From Micromonospora globbae (lineage in GTDB: Bacteria; Actinomycetota; Actinomycetes; Mycobacteriales; Micromonosporaceae), in the NCBI RefSeq assembly GCF_003610785.1, contig NZ_RAQQ01000008.1, positions 124,001 through 188,000 of the forward strand: 64,000 bases of DNA, in the 5' to 3' direction. Made by a program: the position numbers and the translations under genes. The notes beneath the pieces were generated by a model. That model was not told where the DNA came from. It saw only the letters and a program-made list of their open reading frames with translations, and searched no databases. Each line of letters starts with the position of its first letter. The first letter of the stretch is position 1. This document shows, piece by piece, positions 8,063 through 15,296 of the stretch.

Positions 8063-8740
8063 TCATCCTCGGGCCTGCACCTGTTTCCCGCTGTCGCCGT
8101 CGAGTACCACCTCCACCCCGGCGTGCACACCGTCGGAGCGGAGCGGCTCCGACACGTCCGCCGACGCGGCCAGCGCGGCCGGCAGCGCCCGGTCGACGTA
8201 CTCGCAGAGCACGTGCGCCGAGACGAGGTGCAGTTCCTGCACCACCTGGCTGTCCGGCGAGGCGATGGCGAGCGCCTCGTGGCAGGCGTCGGCGAGGGGG
8301 TTGGGTGCGGGGCCGGTGAAGGCCCAGCAGCGCAGGCCGGTGTCGTGGGCGGCCTGGGCGGCGGTGAGGAGGTTGGGGCTGGTGCCGCTGGTGGACAGGA
8401 GCAGGAGGATGTCGCCGGGTCGGCCGTGGGCGCGGACCTGGCGGGCGAAGACGTGGTCGTAGTCGTAGTCGTTGGCGATGGCGGTGAGGGCGGAGGTTTC
8501 GGCGTGCAGGGCGATGGCGGACAGGGGTTGGCGGTCGTCGCGGAGTTTGCCGACGAGTTCGGCGGTGAGGTGTTGGGCTTCGGCGGCGCTGCCGCCGTTG
8601 CCGGCGACGAGCAGCCGACCACCGGCCGCCAGCCGCCTCGCGAGGGTCTCACCCCACCGGGCGAGCAGGTGCTCGCACTCCCGGTACGGCAGCAGGGCCG
8701 CGGCCAGGTTCGCCAGGTGCGCGTCGAGCAGCCCCGCCAT
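8063..8740 (-). CDS. gmhA: GmhA: sedoheptulose-7-phosphate isomerase
   Basis: SIS-domain isomerase, 225 residues, converting sedoheptulose 7-phosphate to D-glycero-D-manno-heptose 7-phosphate, the first committed step. Key marks: GNGGSAAEAQHLTAELVGKL, nearly the textbook GmhA motif; the SIS phosphate loop LLLSTSGTSPN; and the late helix with HLVSAHVLCEYVD. The protein continues ~25 residues past the usual end. Its ATG at 8740 shares one base with the TGA of the upstream transferase, so the operon is tight. Codons in 8310-8600 are strongly C-ending compared with adjacent stretches. Confidence 0.93.
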   Translation of the reverse strand: MAGLLDAHLANLAAALLPYRECEHLLARWGETLARRLAAGGRLLVAGNGGSAAEAQHLTAELVGKLRDDRQPLSAIALHAETSALTAIANDYDYDHVFARQVRAHGRPGDILLLLSTSGTSPNLLTAAQAAHDTGLRCWAFTGPAPNPLADACHEALAIASPDSQVVQELHLVSAHVLCEYVDRALPAALAASADVSEPLRSDGVHAGVEVVLDGDSGKQVQARG

Positions 8741-9957
8741 CAGGCCACCACCCGCGTCGGCCGGCGCGCCGCGGTCACCTCGCCGTAGACCTCCACCAGC
8801 CGCTCCGCGGTCGCCGCCCAGGAGTACCGCAGCCGGGCCCGTTCCTGCGCCGCCGTGGCGTACGCGAAACGGCGGATCCGGTCGTCGAGCAGGCCCTGGA
8901 TCGCGGCGCCGAGCGCCCGCGGGTCCCGGGCCGGGACCAGGTCGCCGGTCACACCGTCGACGACCGTGTCCTTGATCCCGCCGACCGCGGTGCCGATCAC
9001 CGGCACGCCGCAGGCCATCGCCTCCAGCGGGGTCAGCCCGAACGGTTCGTACCAGGGGGCCGCCACCAGGACGTCCGCGGACCGGTACCAGCGGCCCATC
9101 TCCTCGCGCGGCACCGCGCCGACCAGGCGGACCCGGTCGGCCACCCCGCACGTCCTCGCGAGCGCCCGCAGCCGCTGGGCGTACGGGTCGGTCTCCAGCA
9201 GTCCGGCGGGCGGGCCGCCCACCACCACGCACTCGGCGTCGGGCACCAGCGCCATCGCCCGGATCACCGTCTGGAAGCCCTTGCGTTCCACCAGCCGGCC
9301 GACGGTCAGGACGCGCGCCCGCCCGGGCTCGCGGTCGGCGGCCGGCCCGAGCGGGGCGAAGGTGCTGAGGTTGACCCCGGAGGGGACCACGGTCATCCGG
9401 GACCGGGGCACACCCATCCGGACCAGCTCGCCGACCTCGTCCTGGCACTGCGCGATCACGCGGTCCACGGACCGGCCCAGCTCCCGCTCGTACGCCACCC
9501 GGCGGGCCGGGCTGGTGTCCTGCACGCCCTGGTACCGCCGCTTCACCGTGCCGAGCGCGTGGTACGTCTGCACCACGGGGATCCCGGTCTGCCGGCTCGC
9601 GGCGAGCGCGGCGAGGCCGCTCATCCAGAAGTGCGCGTGGACCACCTCGGGCACCCAGTCCCCGCCCCGCCACCGCTCGACGAGCCAGCGGCTGAACTCC
9701 TTCATGTGCGGTAGCAGCGCGTCCTTCGCCACCGGCTCCGCCGGCCCGGCCGGCACGTGCACCACGTCGTACCCGTCCGGGCTGCGCACGGTGACCGGCA
9801 GGTCCACGGCGTCGCGCCGGGTGTAGACCCGTACGTCGTGGCCGGCGGCCGCGAGGGCGGCGGAGAGCTCCGCGACATGCGTGTTCTGGCCGCCGGCGTC
9901 CTCACCGCCGAGGATGGCGAGCGGGCTGGCGTGCTCCGAGATCATCGCGATGCGCAT
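8740..9957 (-). CDS. Glycosyltransferase family 4 (GT-B)
   Basis: Retaining glycosyltransferase of 405 residues. It opens MRIAMISEHASPLAILGG with GGQNTHVAELSAALAAAGHD, as in sucrose-synthase/MshA-like GT4 enzymes. The donor domain has VGRLVERKGFQTVIRAM and the E-x7-E motif in EPFGLTPLEAMACGVPVI. Its 3' end touches gmhA and its 5' end overlaps the next transferase by 16 nt. In this operon it probably extends a heptose-containing glycan, but GT4 donors are diverse, so the sugar is not known. Confidence 0.9.
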   Translation of the reverse strand: MRIAMISEHASPLAILGGEDAGGQNTHVAELSAALAAAGHDVRVYTRRDAVDLPVTVRSPDGYDVVHVPAGPAEPVAKDALLPHMKEFSRWLVERWRGGDWVPEVVHAHFWMSGLAALAASRQTGIPVVQTYHALGTVKRRYQGVQDTSPARRVAYERELGRSVDRVIAQCQDEVGELVRMGVPRSRMTVVPSGVNLSTFAPLGPAADREPGRARVLTVGRLVERKGFQTVIRAMALVPDAECVVVGGPPAGLLETDPYAQRLRALARTCGVADRVRLVGAVPREEMGRWYRSADVLVAAPWYEPFGLTPLEAMACGVPVIGTAVGGIKDTVVDGVTGDLVPARDPRALGAAIQGLLDDRIRRFAYATAAQERARLRYSWAATAERLVEVYGEVTAARRPTRVVA

Positions 9958-10919
9958 ACTTCCTCCTCCAGCAGCCGGTCCCAGTCGGCGAGGAAACGGT
10001 CGAGGCCGTACCGGTCACGGGCGGCCGTCCGGGCCACCGCGCCGGCCTGCCGCGCGAGTTCCGGTTCGGCGATGAACCGCTCGGCGGCGTCCAACAGGGT
10101 CTGCGTCCGGGTGGCGAGGGCGCCCGCCCCCGGCGGTACGGCCATCACCGCCTCGGTGGTGGCGAGCGCGACGACCGGCATGCCGATCGCCATGGCCTCG
10201 ATGAGGCTGAGGCCGAGGGAGGTCCAGCGGCACAGGTGCAGGTACGCCCGCCGCCGGGCCAGTTCCTCGTGCATGCGGGCCTGCGGCACGTCGTCGTGGC
10301 TGACCACCCGTTCGGGCGGGAGCCCGAGCGCGTCGGCGAGGCCGGCCACCTTCATCCCGAAGACGTCCAGCGGGGCGATTTCGGCGAACCGGGGCAGCAG
10401 GTCGGTGCCGGTGACACGCCAGCGGCGTACCGGCTCGTTGATGACCACGGCGAGCCGGTCCAGTTCGCCGCTGTAGTCGACCCGGGGTGGCACGATGCCG
10501 TGGTCGACGACGGTGGTGCGGGTCGATCCGGTGTCCCAGAACAGCTGGTTGAAGCCGGTGACGTGGGCGATGAGCAGGTCGTCGCGGTCGGCCATGGGGT
10601 GGCGGCTGTTGGGGACGTTGCCGTCCTTGGGGGTGTTGTGTTCGACGTAGATGGCGGGCAGGTCGTGGCCGGGTCGGCGGCGTAGCCACTGTTGGGCGAG
10701 GTCGAGTTCTTCGGGGCGTTGGAGGATGACGAGGTCGACGTCGGTGTGGGGGAGCTGGTCGGGGGTGATTTCGGTGACGGTGTCGGGCCAGGGGTAGGTG
10801 CGGGCGCGGCCGAGGCCGTAGGGGCCGCGGTCGGGGGTGACGGGGACGAGGTAGTGGTGTCGGCCGTGGACGAACGCGGTGGTCCAGGAGCCGTGCACGT
10901 GCCACAGCAGGATGTTCAT
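9942..10919 (-). CDS. Glycosyltransferase, GT4-like
   Basis: 325 residues, opening MNILLWHVHGSWTTAFVHG. The C-terminal half has the GT4 donor-site pattern: SLGLSLIEAMAIGMPVVALA and a closing helix LDRFLADWDRLLEEEV. The N-terminal half (VEHNTPKDGNVPN, HVTGFNQLFWD) is less typical. The ATG at 10919 overlaps the stop of the GmhB-GT9 gene. 10600-10880 uses C-ending codons almost exclusively. It is a second non-GT9 transferase of the heptose operon; donor and acceptor are unknown. Confidence 0.85.
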   Translation of the reverse strand: MNILLWHVHGSWTTAFVHGRHHYLVPVTPDRGPYGLGRARTYPWPDTVTEITPDQLPHTDVDLVILQRPEELDLAQQWLRRRPGHDLPAIYVEHNTPKDGNVPNSRHPMADRDDLLIAHVTGFNQLFWDTGSTRTTVVDHGIVPPRVDYSGELDRLAVVINEPVRRWRVTGTDLLPRFAEIAPLDVFGMKVAGLADALGLPPERVVSHDDVPQARMHEELARRRAYLHLCRWTSLGLSLIEAMAIGMPVVALATTEAVMAVPPGAGALATRTQTLLDAAERFIAEPELARQAGAVARTAARDRYGLDRFLADWDRLLEEEVCASR

Positions 10920-12697
10920 CGGGCGCTCCCGCCCGAGGCGGTCACCGCCACGCCCGCCGTGGCCCGGTCCGGGGTCACGCCCAGCAGGCGCAACGCCGCG
11001 ACCACGTCGGCGGGCTGGATGCCGGCGAGGCAGGGGTGGCCGGGGACGGGGCAGGTGGCGGCGCGGGTGTCGCGGCAGGGGGCGGTGGGGTCGCCGAGGC
11101 GGACGGTGGGGACGCGGTAGGGGGCCCACTGGCCGAACGGGACGGTGGGGGCGAAGAGGCTCACCACGGGGGTGCCGACGGCGGCGGCCAGGTGCGCGGG
11201 CCCCGTGTTGCCCACCACCACGGCCGCCGCGTCCGCGATCACCCCGGCCAGTTCCGCCAACCCGGTACGACCCCCCAGGTCCACGCCGCCGGCACCGGCC
11301 ACGGCGGCGGTCAGCTCCCGCTCCGCCGGTGTGCCGGTCACCACGACCCGGTGCCCGGCGTCGACGAGTGCCCGTCCGATGCCGACCGCCACCTCCGGGG
11401 GGCAGGCACGGCTGGGCACCGACGAGCCGGGGTGCAGCACCACGTAGCCCGGCGGCCCGACCGGCGACGGCGGCACCGCCTCGGGTCGCAGGTGGAGGGT
11501 GGGCTCCTCGTCGGCGGGCAGCCCGTACCCGGCGGCCGCCGCCAGGGACAGGGCCCGCTCCGGCTCCGGCACACCCGGGGGCACCCGGTGCCGCACGTCC
11601 AGCAGGCTGCCCGGGTAGTCGTCGCTGATCGCCGCGACCCGCGGCACACCCGCCATGCGCAGCAGCAACGCCATCGGCAACGGCGACTGATGGAACGAGG
11701 TGAAGATGACCGCCTCGTCCGCACCCACCGCCGCCAACCGCCCGACGAGGCCGCGCATGTCAGCCGGATCCACAGGCGCCGGAACAGGATCGATCCACGG
11801 CAACGGATGCTCGATCACCTCATCCACACCCGGCAACAGATCAGCCGCCGCCCGCCCCCGCGGACCACACACCAACACCACCCGATCCGCACCCGCCGCG
11901 ACCGCCCGGACCGCCGGACCCGTCACCAACACATCCCCCACCGAATCCGCACGCACCACCACCACCGTGCCCCGCCCACCACCCGACGACACCGGCCACG
12001 GCGCCACCGCAGCCGGCGTCACCGCCGCCTGCCGCCGCAAAATCTCCTCCACCGCCGCAGGCAGATCCACCGCCGTCCACGCAGCGGCCGCCACCTCCTC
12101 CGCCCGCGTCACCACCGTCGGCACCAACACCCCCGCCGCACCCGCCGCCGCAGCCGCCACGACATCCCGACCGATGTCACCCACCACCACACACCGGGCC
12201 GGCACCGTCCCCAAATCCGCCGCCGCCGCCCACACCAACCCCGGCGCCGGCTTACGACACCCACACCCATCCGCATCCTCGTGCGGACACACCCGCCACG
12301 TACCGAACGGCCCCAACAACTGCTCAACCCGCGCATGCACCGCCGCCATCTGCGACCCGCTGAACAAACCCCGCGCCACACCCGACTGGTTCGTCACCAC
12401 CCCCAGCCGCAACCCCGCCGCCCGCAACCGATCCAACGCCGCCCGCACCCCCGGCAACGGCCGCACCTTCTCCGGATCACCGTTGAACGGCACGTCCTCC
12501 ACCAACGTCCCGTCCCGATCCAGCAACACCGCGTCGAACAGGACCGGCCCGGCCGCGGCCCGGTCAGCACCGGAACAAGCCCCGGCTGACCTGCGCTGAT
12601 CCGGCTCCACCTGGTCCTGTCGCACGGGCGGCGGGTTCCCGGCCCCCAGGGGAGTAAACGTCGTCCTCGGCGCGGCGACAGCGCCCACGCACGCCAC
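10916..12697 (-). CDS. gmhB: Fusion: GmhB-type heptose-bisphosphate phosphatase + GT9 heptosyltransferase
   Basis: Two enzymes in one 593-residue frame. Residues ~50-230 are a HAD phosphatase of the GmhB type: FDAVLLDRDGTLVEDVPF (nucleophile Asp), VVTNQSGVARGLF, the zinc-site segment CPHEDADGCGCRKPAPGL, and GDIGRD. Residues ~245-590 are a GT9 transferase: RADSVGDVLVTGPAVRAV, LHPGSSVPSRACP and VVGNTGPAHLAAAVGTPVV. It would remove the C7 phosphate before adenylylation and transfer heptose afterwards. The start is uncertain: GTG 12697 is the longest, GTG 12625 or one near 12540 would still keep the HAD domain; none has a good ribosome site. It is the first gene of the operon, 20-30 bp after a SigB-like promoter. 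Codons switch from G-ending to C-ending near 11690. Confidence 0.9.
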   Translation of the reverse strand: MACVGAVAAPRTTFTPLGAGNPPPVRQDQVEPDQRRSAGACSGADRAAAGPVLFDAVLLDRDGTLVEDVPFNGDPEKVRPLPGVRAALDRLRAAGLRLGVVTNQSGVARGLFSGSQMAAVHARVEQLLGPFGTWRVCPHEDADGCGCRKPAPGLVWAAAADLGTVPARCVVVGDIGRDVVAAAAAGAAGVLVPTVVTRAEEVAAAAWTAVDLPAAVEEILRRQAAVTPAAVAPWPVSSGGGRGTVVVVRADSVGDVLVTGPAVRAVAAGADRVVLVCGPRGRAAADLLPGVDEVIEHPLPWIDPVPAPVDPADMRGLVGRLAAVGADEAVIFTSFHQSPLPMALLLRMAGVPRVAAISDDYPGSLLDVRHRVPPGVPEPERALSLAAAAGYGLPADEEPTLHLRPEAVPPSPVGPPGYVVLHPGSSVPSRACPPEVAVGIGRALVDAGHRVVVTGTPAERELTAAVAGAGGVDLGGRTGLAELAGVIADAAAVVVGNTGPAHLAAAVGTPVVSLFAPTVPFGQWAPYRVPTVRLGDPTAPCRDTRAATCPVPGHPCLAGIQPADVVAALRLLGVTPDRATAGVAVTASGGSAR

Positions 12698-12725
12698 GGC
12701 CGTCGCACGGCCGCCCGCGCAGGCC

Positions 12726-12751
12726 TTACCCGTCGCCCCGGAGAAGCTAAC
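12726..12751 (-). promoter_or_regulatory. SigB/SigF-like promoter of the heptose operon
   Basis: On the minus strand GTTAGC (12751-12746), 14-bp spacer, GGGTAA (12731-12726). It points to the operon whose longest first start is 12697. It stands back to back with the promoter at 12763-12788. Confidence 0.55.
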
Positions 12752-12762
12752 CCGCCCGGCCC

Positions 12763-12788
12763 GTTAGCCCCGCTCGCGGCCCGGGTAT
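12763..12788 (+). promoter_or_regulatory. SigB/SigF-like promoter of the SRPBCC-SDR pair
   Basis: GTTAGC (12763-12768), 14-bp spacer, GGGTAT (12783-12788). The GTG start at 12798 is 10 nt after the -10, so the transcript would be nearly leaderless. Confidence 0.6.
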
Positions 12789-12797
12789 GGGGACCCA

Positions 12798-13244
12798 GTG
12801 GCGATTGTGGAGAAAGTGATCGACGCTCCCCCGCAGCGGGTCTTCGACGTGCTCGCCGACGGCTGGACGTACAGCGACTGGGTCGTCGGGACGGCGCACG
12901 TGCGGGACGTGGACGAGAACTGGCCCCAGGTCGGCAGCCAACTCCACCACCGGGCCGGGCCGTGGCCGTTCTCGTTGCAGGACGCCTCCACCGTGCTGCT
13001 CTGCGAGCCACCGCACCGGCTCGTCCTGCGGGCCGGCCTCTGGCCGGCCGGTGAGGCGATCGTGACGTTCACCCTCGATCCGGTGGACGGGGACGCCACC
13101 CGGGTGCGCATCGGCGAGGAGTTCGCGGCCGGCCCGCTGCGCTGGGTCCGCAACAAGCTCAACGACCTGGTACTGCACCTGCGCAACCGGGAGACCCTCA
13201 ACCGGCTCTCCGACATCGCCACCCGCCAGAAGGACCAGCGATGA
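12798..13244 (+). CDS. SRPBCC (START-like) family protein
   Basis: 148-residue helix-grip protein with the typical opening VEKVIDAPPQRVFDVLADGW and closing amphipathic helix LRNRETLNRLSDIATRQ. Such proteins hold hydrophobic ligands in a cavity; none can be named here. It has no signal peptide. Its TGA overlaps the ATG of the next gene (ATGA 13241-13244), so it is coupled to the SDR with a membrane tail. GTG 12798 is the start; the SigB-like promoter immediately upstream suggests stress control. Confidence 0.85.
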   Translation: MAIVEKVIDAPPQRVFDVLADGWTYSDWVVGTAHVRDVDENWPQVGSQLHHRAGPWPFSLQDASTVLLCEPPHRLVLRAGLWPAGEAIVTFTLDPVDGDATRVRIGEEFAAGPLRWVRNKLNDLVLHLRNRETLNRLSDIATRQKDQR

Positions 13245-14242
13245 CGCAGAGCGTGGTCGTCACCGGGGCGAGCGCGGGCGTGGGCCGCGCCGTCGCCCGC
13301 GCGTACGCCGCGCGGGGCGCCCGGGTCGCGCTGCTCGCCCGCGGCGAGGCCGGGCTGGCCGCCGCCGAACGGGACTGCCGCGAGCGGGGCGCCGCCGACG
13401 TGCGCACCTACCGGCTCGACGTGGCCGACGCCGCTGCCGTGCAGCACGCCGCGGACGACGTGGTGGCGCACTGGGGCGCGCTCGACGTCTGGGTGAACAA
13501 CGCCATGGTCTCGGTCTTCGCCCCGACCTGGGAGGTCACCCCCGCCGAGTTCCGGCGCGTCACGGAGGTGAACTACCTGGGCACCGTGCACGGCACGCTC
13601 GCGGCGCTGCGTCACATGCGCGCGAGCGGGCGGGGCGCGATCGTGCAGGTCGGCTCGGCGCTGGCGTACCGGGGCATCCCGCTGCAGGCCGCGTACTGCG
13701 CGACCAAGCACGCCATCCAGGGCTTCAACGACTCGCTGCGCGCCGAACTGCTGCACGACTGTCCGGCCGTGCGGCTGTCCATGGTGCAGCTGCCCGCCGT
13801 GAACACCCCGCAGTTCTCCTGGGTGCGCACCCGGCTGCCGCGGCACCCGCAGCCGGTGCCGCCGATCTTCACGCCCGAGCTGGCGGCCCGCGCCATCCTC
13901 TGGGCGGCCGACCGCGGGGTCCGGGAGCTGAACGTCGGCGGTCCCACCTGGCGGGCCCGTCTCGGTGACATGCTCGTGCCCGGTCTGCTGGACCGGAAAC
14001 TGGCCCGGGACGGGTACGGCAGCCAGCAGACCGGCACCCGGGTGGACCCGTCACGCTGGCGGGACAACCTCGACCGCCCACGGGACGACGAGCGGGACCA
14101 CGGCGCGGACGGGGTCTTCACCGACCAGGCGCGGAACCGGTCGGCGGCGCTGTGGGTGGGCACCCACAAGCGGGCGGTCTCCGGCCTCGCCCTCGCCGGG
14201 CTCGCCCTGGCCCTCGCCGGCGCGGCCGCCCGGCGCCTCTGA
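13241..14242 (+). CDS. Short-chain dehydrogenase with C-terminal membrane helix
   Basis: 333 residues. Residues 1-250 are a classical SDR: TGASAGVGRAVA, NNAM (in place of NNAG), the serine in VQVGSALAYRG, and YCATKHAIQGF. After a charged linker (about 260-305) comes one hydrophobic helix near the end (VSGLALAGLALALAGAAA), so the enzyme is probably tail-anchored with its active site in the cytoplasm. This SDR-plus-tail form is common in actinobacteria and its substrate is not known. It is coupled to the SRPBCC gene by a 4-nt overlap. Confidence 0.88.
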   Translation: MTQSVVVTGASAGVGRAVARAYAARGARVALLARGEAGLAAAERDCRERGAADVRTYRLDVADAAAVQHAADDVVAHWGALDVWVNNAMVSVFAPTWEVTPAEFRRVTEVNYLGTVHGTLAALRHMRASGRGAIVQVGSALAYRGIPLQAAYCATKHAIQGFNDSLRAELLHDCPAVRLSMVQLPAVNTPQFSWVRTRLPRHPQPVPPIFTPELAARAILWAADRGVRELNVGGPTWRARLGDMLVPGLLDRKLARDGYGSQQTGTRVDPSRWRDNLDRPRDDERDHGADGVFTDQARNRSAALWVGTHKRAVSGLALAGLALALAGAAARRL

Positions 14243-14278
14243 CCCGACACGGACAGCGGACAGGCACGTCGGCGCAAC

Positions 14279-14292
14279 CCTCCGATCGGAGG
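14279..14292. promoter_or_regulatory. Perfect 14-bp palindrome before the mannosyltransferase gene
   Basis: CCTCCGATCGGAGG, self-complementary without a loop, 66 bp before the next start. It could be a protein-binding site; no regulator is identified. Confidence 0.4.
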
Positions 14293-14357
14293 AGCCTTTA
14301 TGCCACCGATACGTCAACTGGCTACCCTCTGAGAGACTCCATGTCCGCAAACCGAGG

Positions 14358-15134
14358 ATGTCCGTCATGATCGAACCCGTGCAGTTGCCCGCGCCGTGGC
14401 GGGACGCACGCCTGACCGTCGTGGTGCCTACCTACAACGAGGCGGGGAACCTGCCGGTCCTGGTCGAGCGGCTCCTCGCCCTGCCGCTGCCGGGCCTGCG
14501 CGTGCTCGTCGCCGACGACAACTCGCCCGACGGCACCGGTGAGGTGGCGGACAAGCTGGCCATCGAGCACCCCGACCGGATCGAGGTGGTGCACCGGCCG
14601 GGCAAGGAGGGTCTCGGCCGGGCGTACGTGGACGGGATGGGACGGGCCCTGGACGGGGGCGCCGACTACGTGGCGCAGATGGACGCCGACCTCTCGCACC
14701 CGCCGGAGGCGCTGCCGGGCATGCTCGGGGCGCTCCTGTCGACGCAGGCCGGCGTGGTGATCGGCTCCCGGTACGTGCCCGGTGGCGAACTCGACGAGAA
14801 CTGGCCACTGTACCGGCGCGCGCTCAGCGGCTGGGCGAACCTCTACGTGCACACCCTGCTGCGCGTCCGCATCCGCGACCTCACGGCCGGCTTCAAGATC
14901 TGGCGGGCCGACGCGCTGCGCGACATCGGCCTCGAGCGGGTGCAGTCCAACGGCTACAGCTTCCAGGTCGAGATGCACTACCTCGCCACGAAGCTCGGGC
15001 ACACCATCCTGGAGGTGCCGATCCGCTTCGAGGAACGCCGCGAGGGCGCCTCGAAGATGACGACCGCCACCAAGATCGAGAGCGCGCTCATGCCGTTCAA
15101 GCTGCGCAGCAAGCACCGCAACATCACCCGCTGA
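14358..15134 (+). CDS. Polyprenol monophosphomannose synthase (GT2, Ppm1/DPM1 type)
   Basis: Makes polyprenyl-phosphate-mannose from GDP-mannose at the cytoplasmic face, the lipid-linked donor for lipoglycans and protein O-mannosylation. 258 residues of the soluble catalytic domain, with VVVPTYNEAGNLPVLVERLL, VADDNSPDGTGEVAD, the metal-binding QMDADLSHPPEAL and GSRYVPGG, and the late FEERREGASKM typical of DPM1. There is no Lnt-like or membrane domain, so the partner must be separate. Start ATG 14358 (MSVMIEP) or 14367; the second has GAGG at a better distance. It stands alone between the SDR gene and a tandem repeat. Confidence 0.93.
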   Translation: MSVMIEPVQLPAPWRDARLTVVVPTYNEAGNLPVLVERLLALPLPGLRVLVADDNSPDGTGEVADKLAIEHPDRIEVVHRPGKEGLGRAYVDGMGRALDGGADYVAQMDADLSHPPEALPGMLGALLSTQAGVVIGSRYVPGGELDENWPLYRRALSGWANLYVHTLLRVRIRDLTAGFKIWRADALRDIGLERVQSNGYSFQVEMHYLATKLGHTILEVPIRFEERREGASKMTTATKIESALMPFKLRSKHRNITR

Positions 15135-15190
15135 GCCCGGCCGTCGTCCGGCGCCCCCAGTCGGACGCGGCCCAGCCGGGCTTCCGCCGC

Positions 15191-15260
15191 CGCACGCCAC
15201 CCCACGCCGCCGCACGCCACCCCACGCCGCCGCACGCCACCCCACGCCGCCGCACGCCGG
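15191..15260. repeat. Tandem 20-bp repeat, about 3.5 copies
   Basis: CGCACGCCACCCCACGCCGC repeated exactly at 15191, 15211 and 15231, with a half copy after. It lies between convergent genes ending at 15134 and 15297. There is no spacer diversity, so it is not a CRISPR. Confidence 0.9.
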
Positions 15261-15296
15261 AGCCGCCGGCCGGCGGGGACGTGCCGGCGGCGCGGG

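Noticed and set aside
15191-15260. Possible CRISPR array
   Set aside because: The units are directly adjacent without spacers and no cas genes are present.
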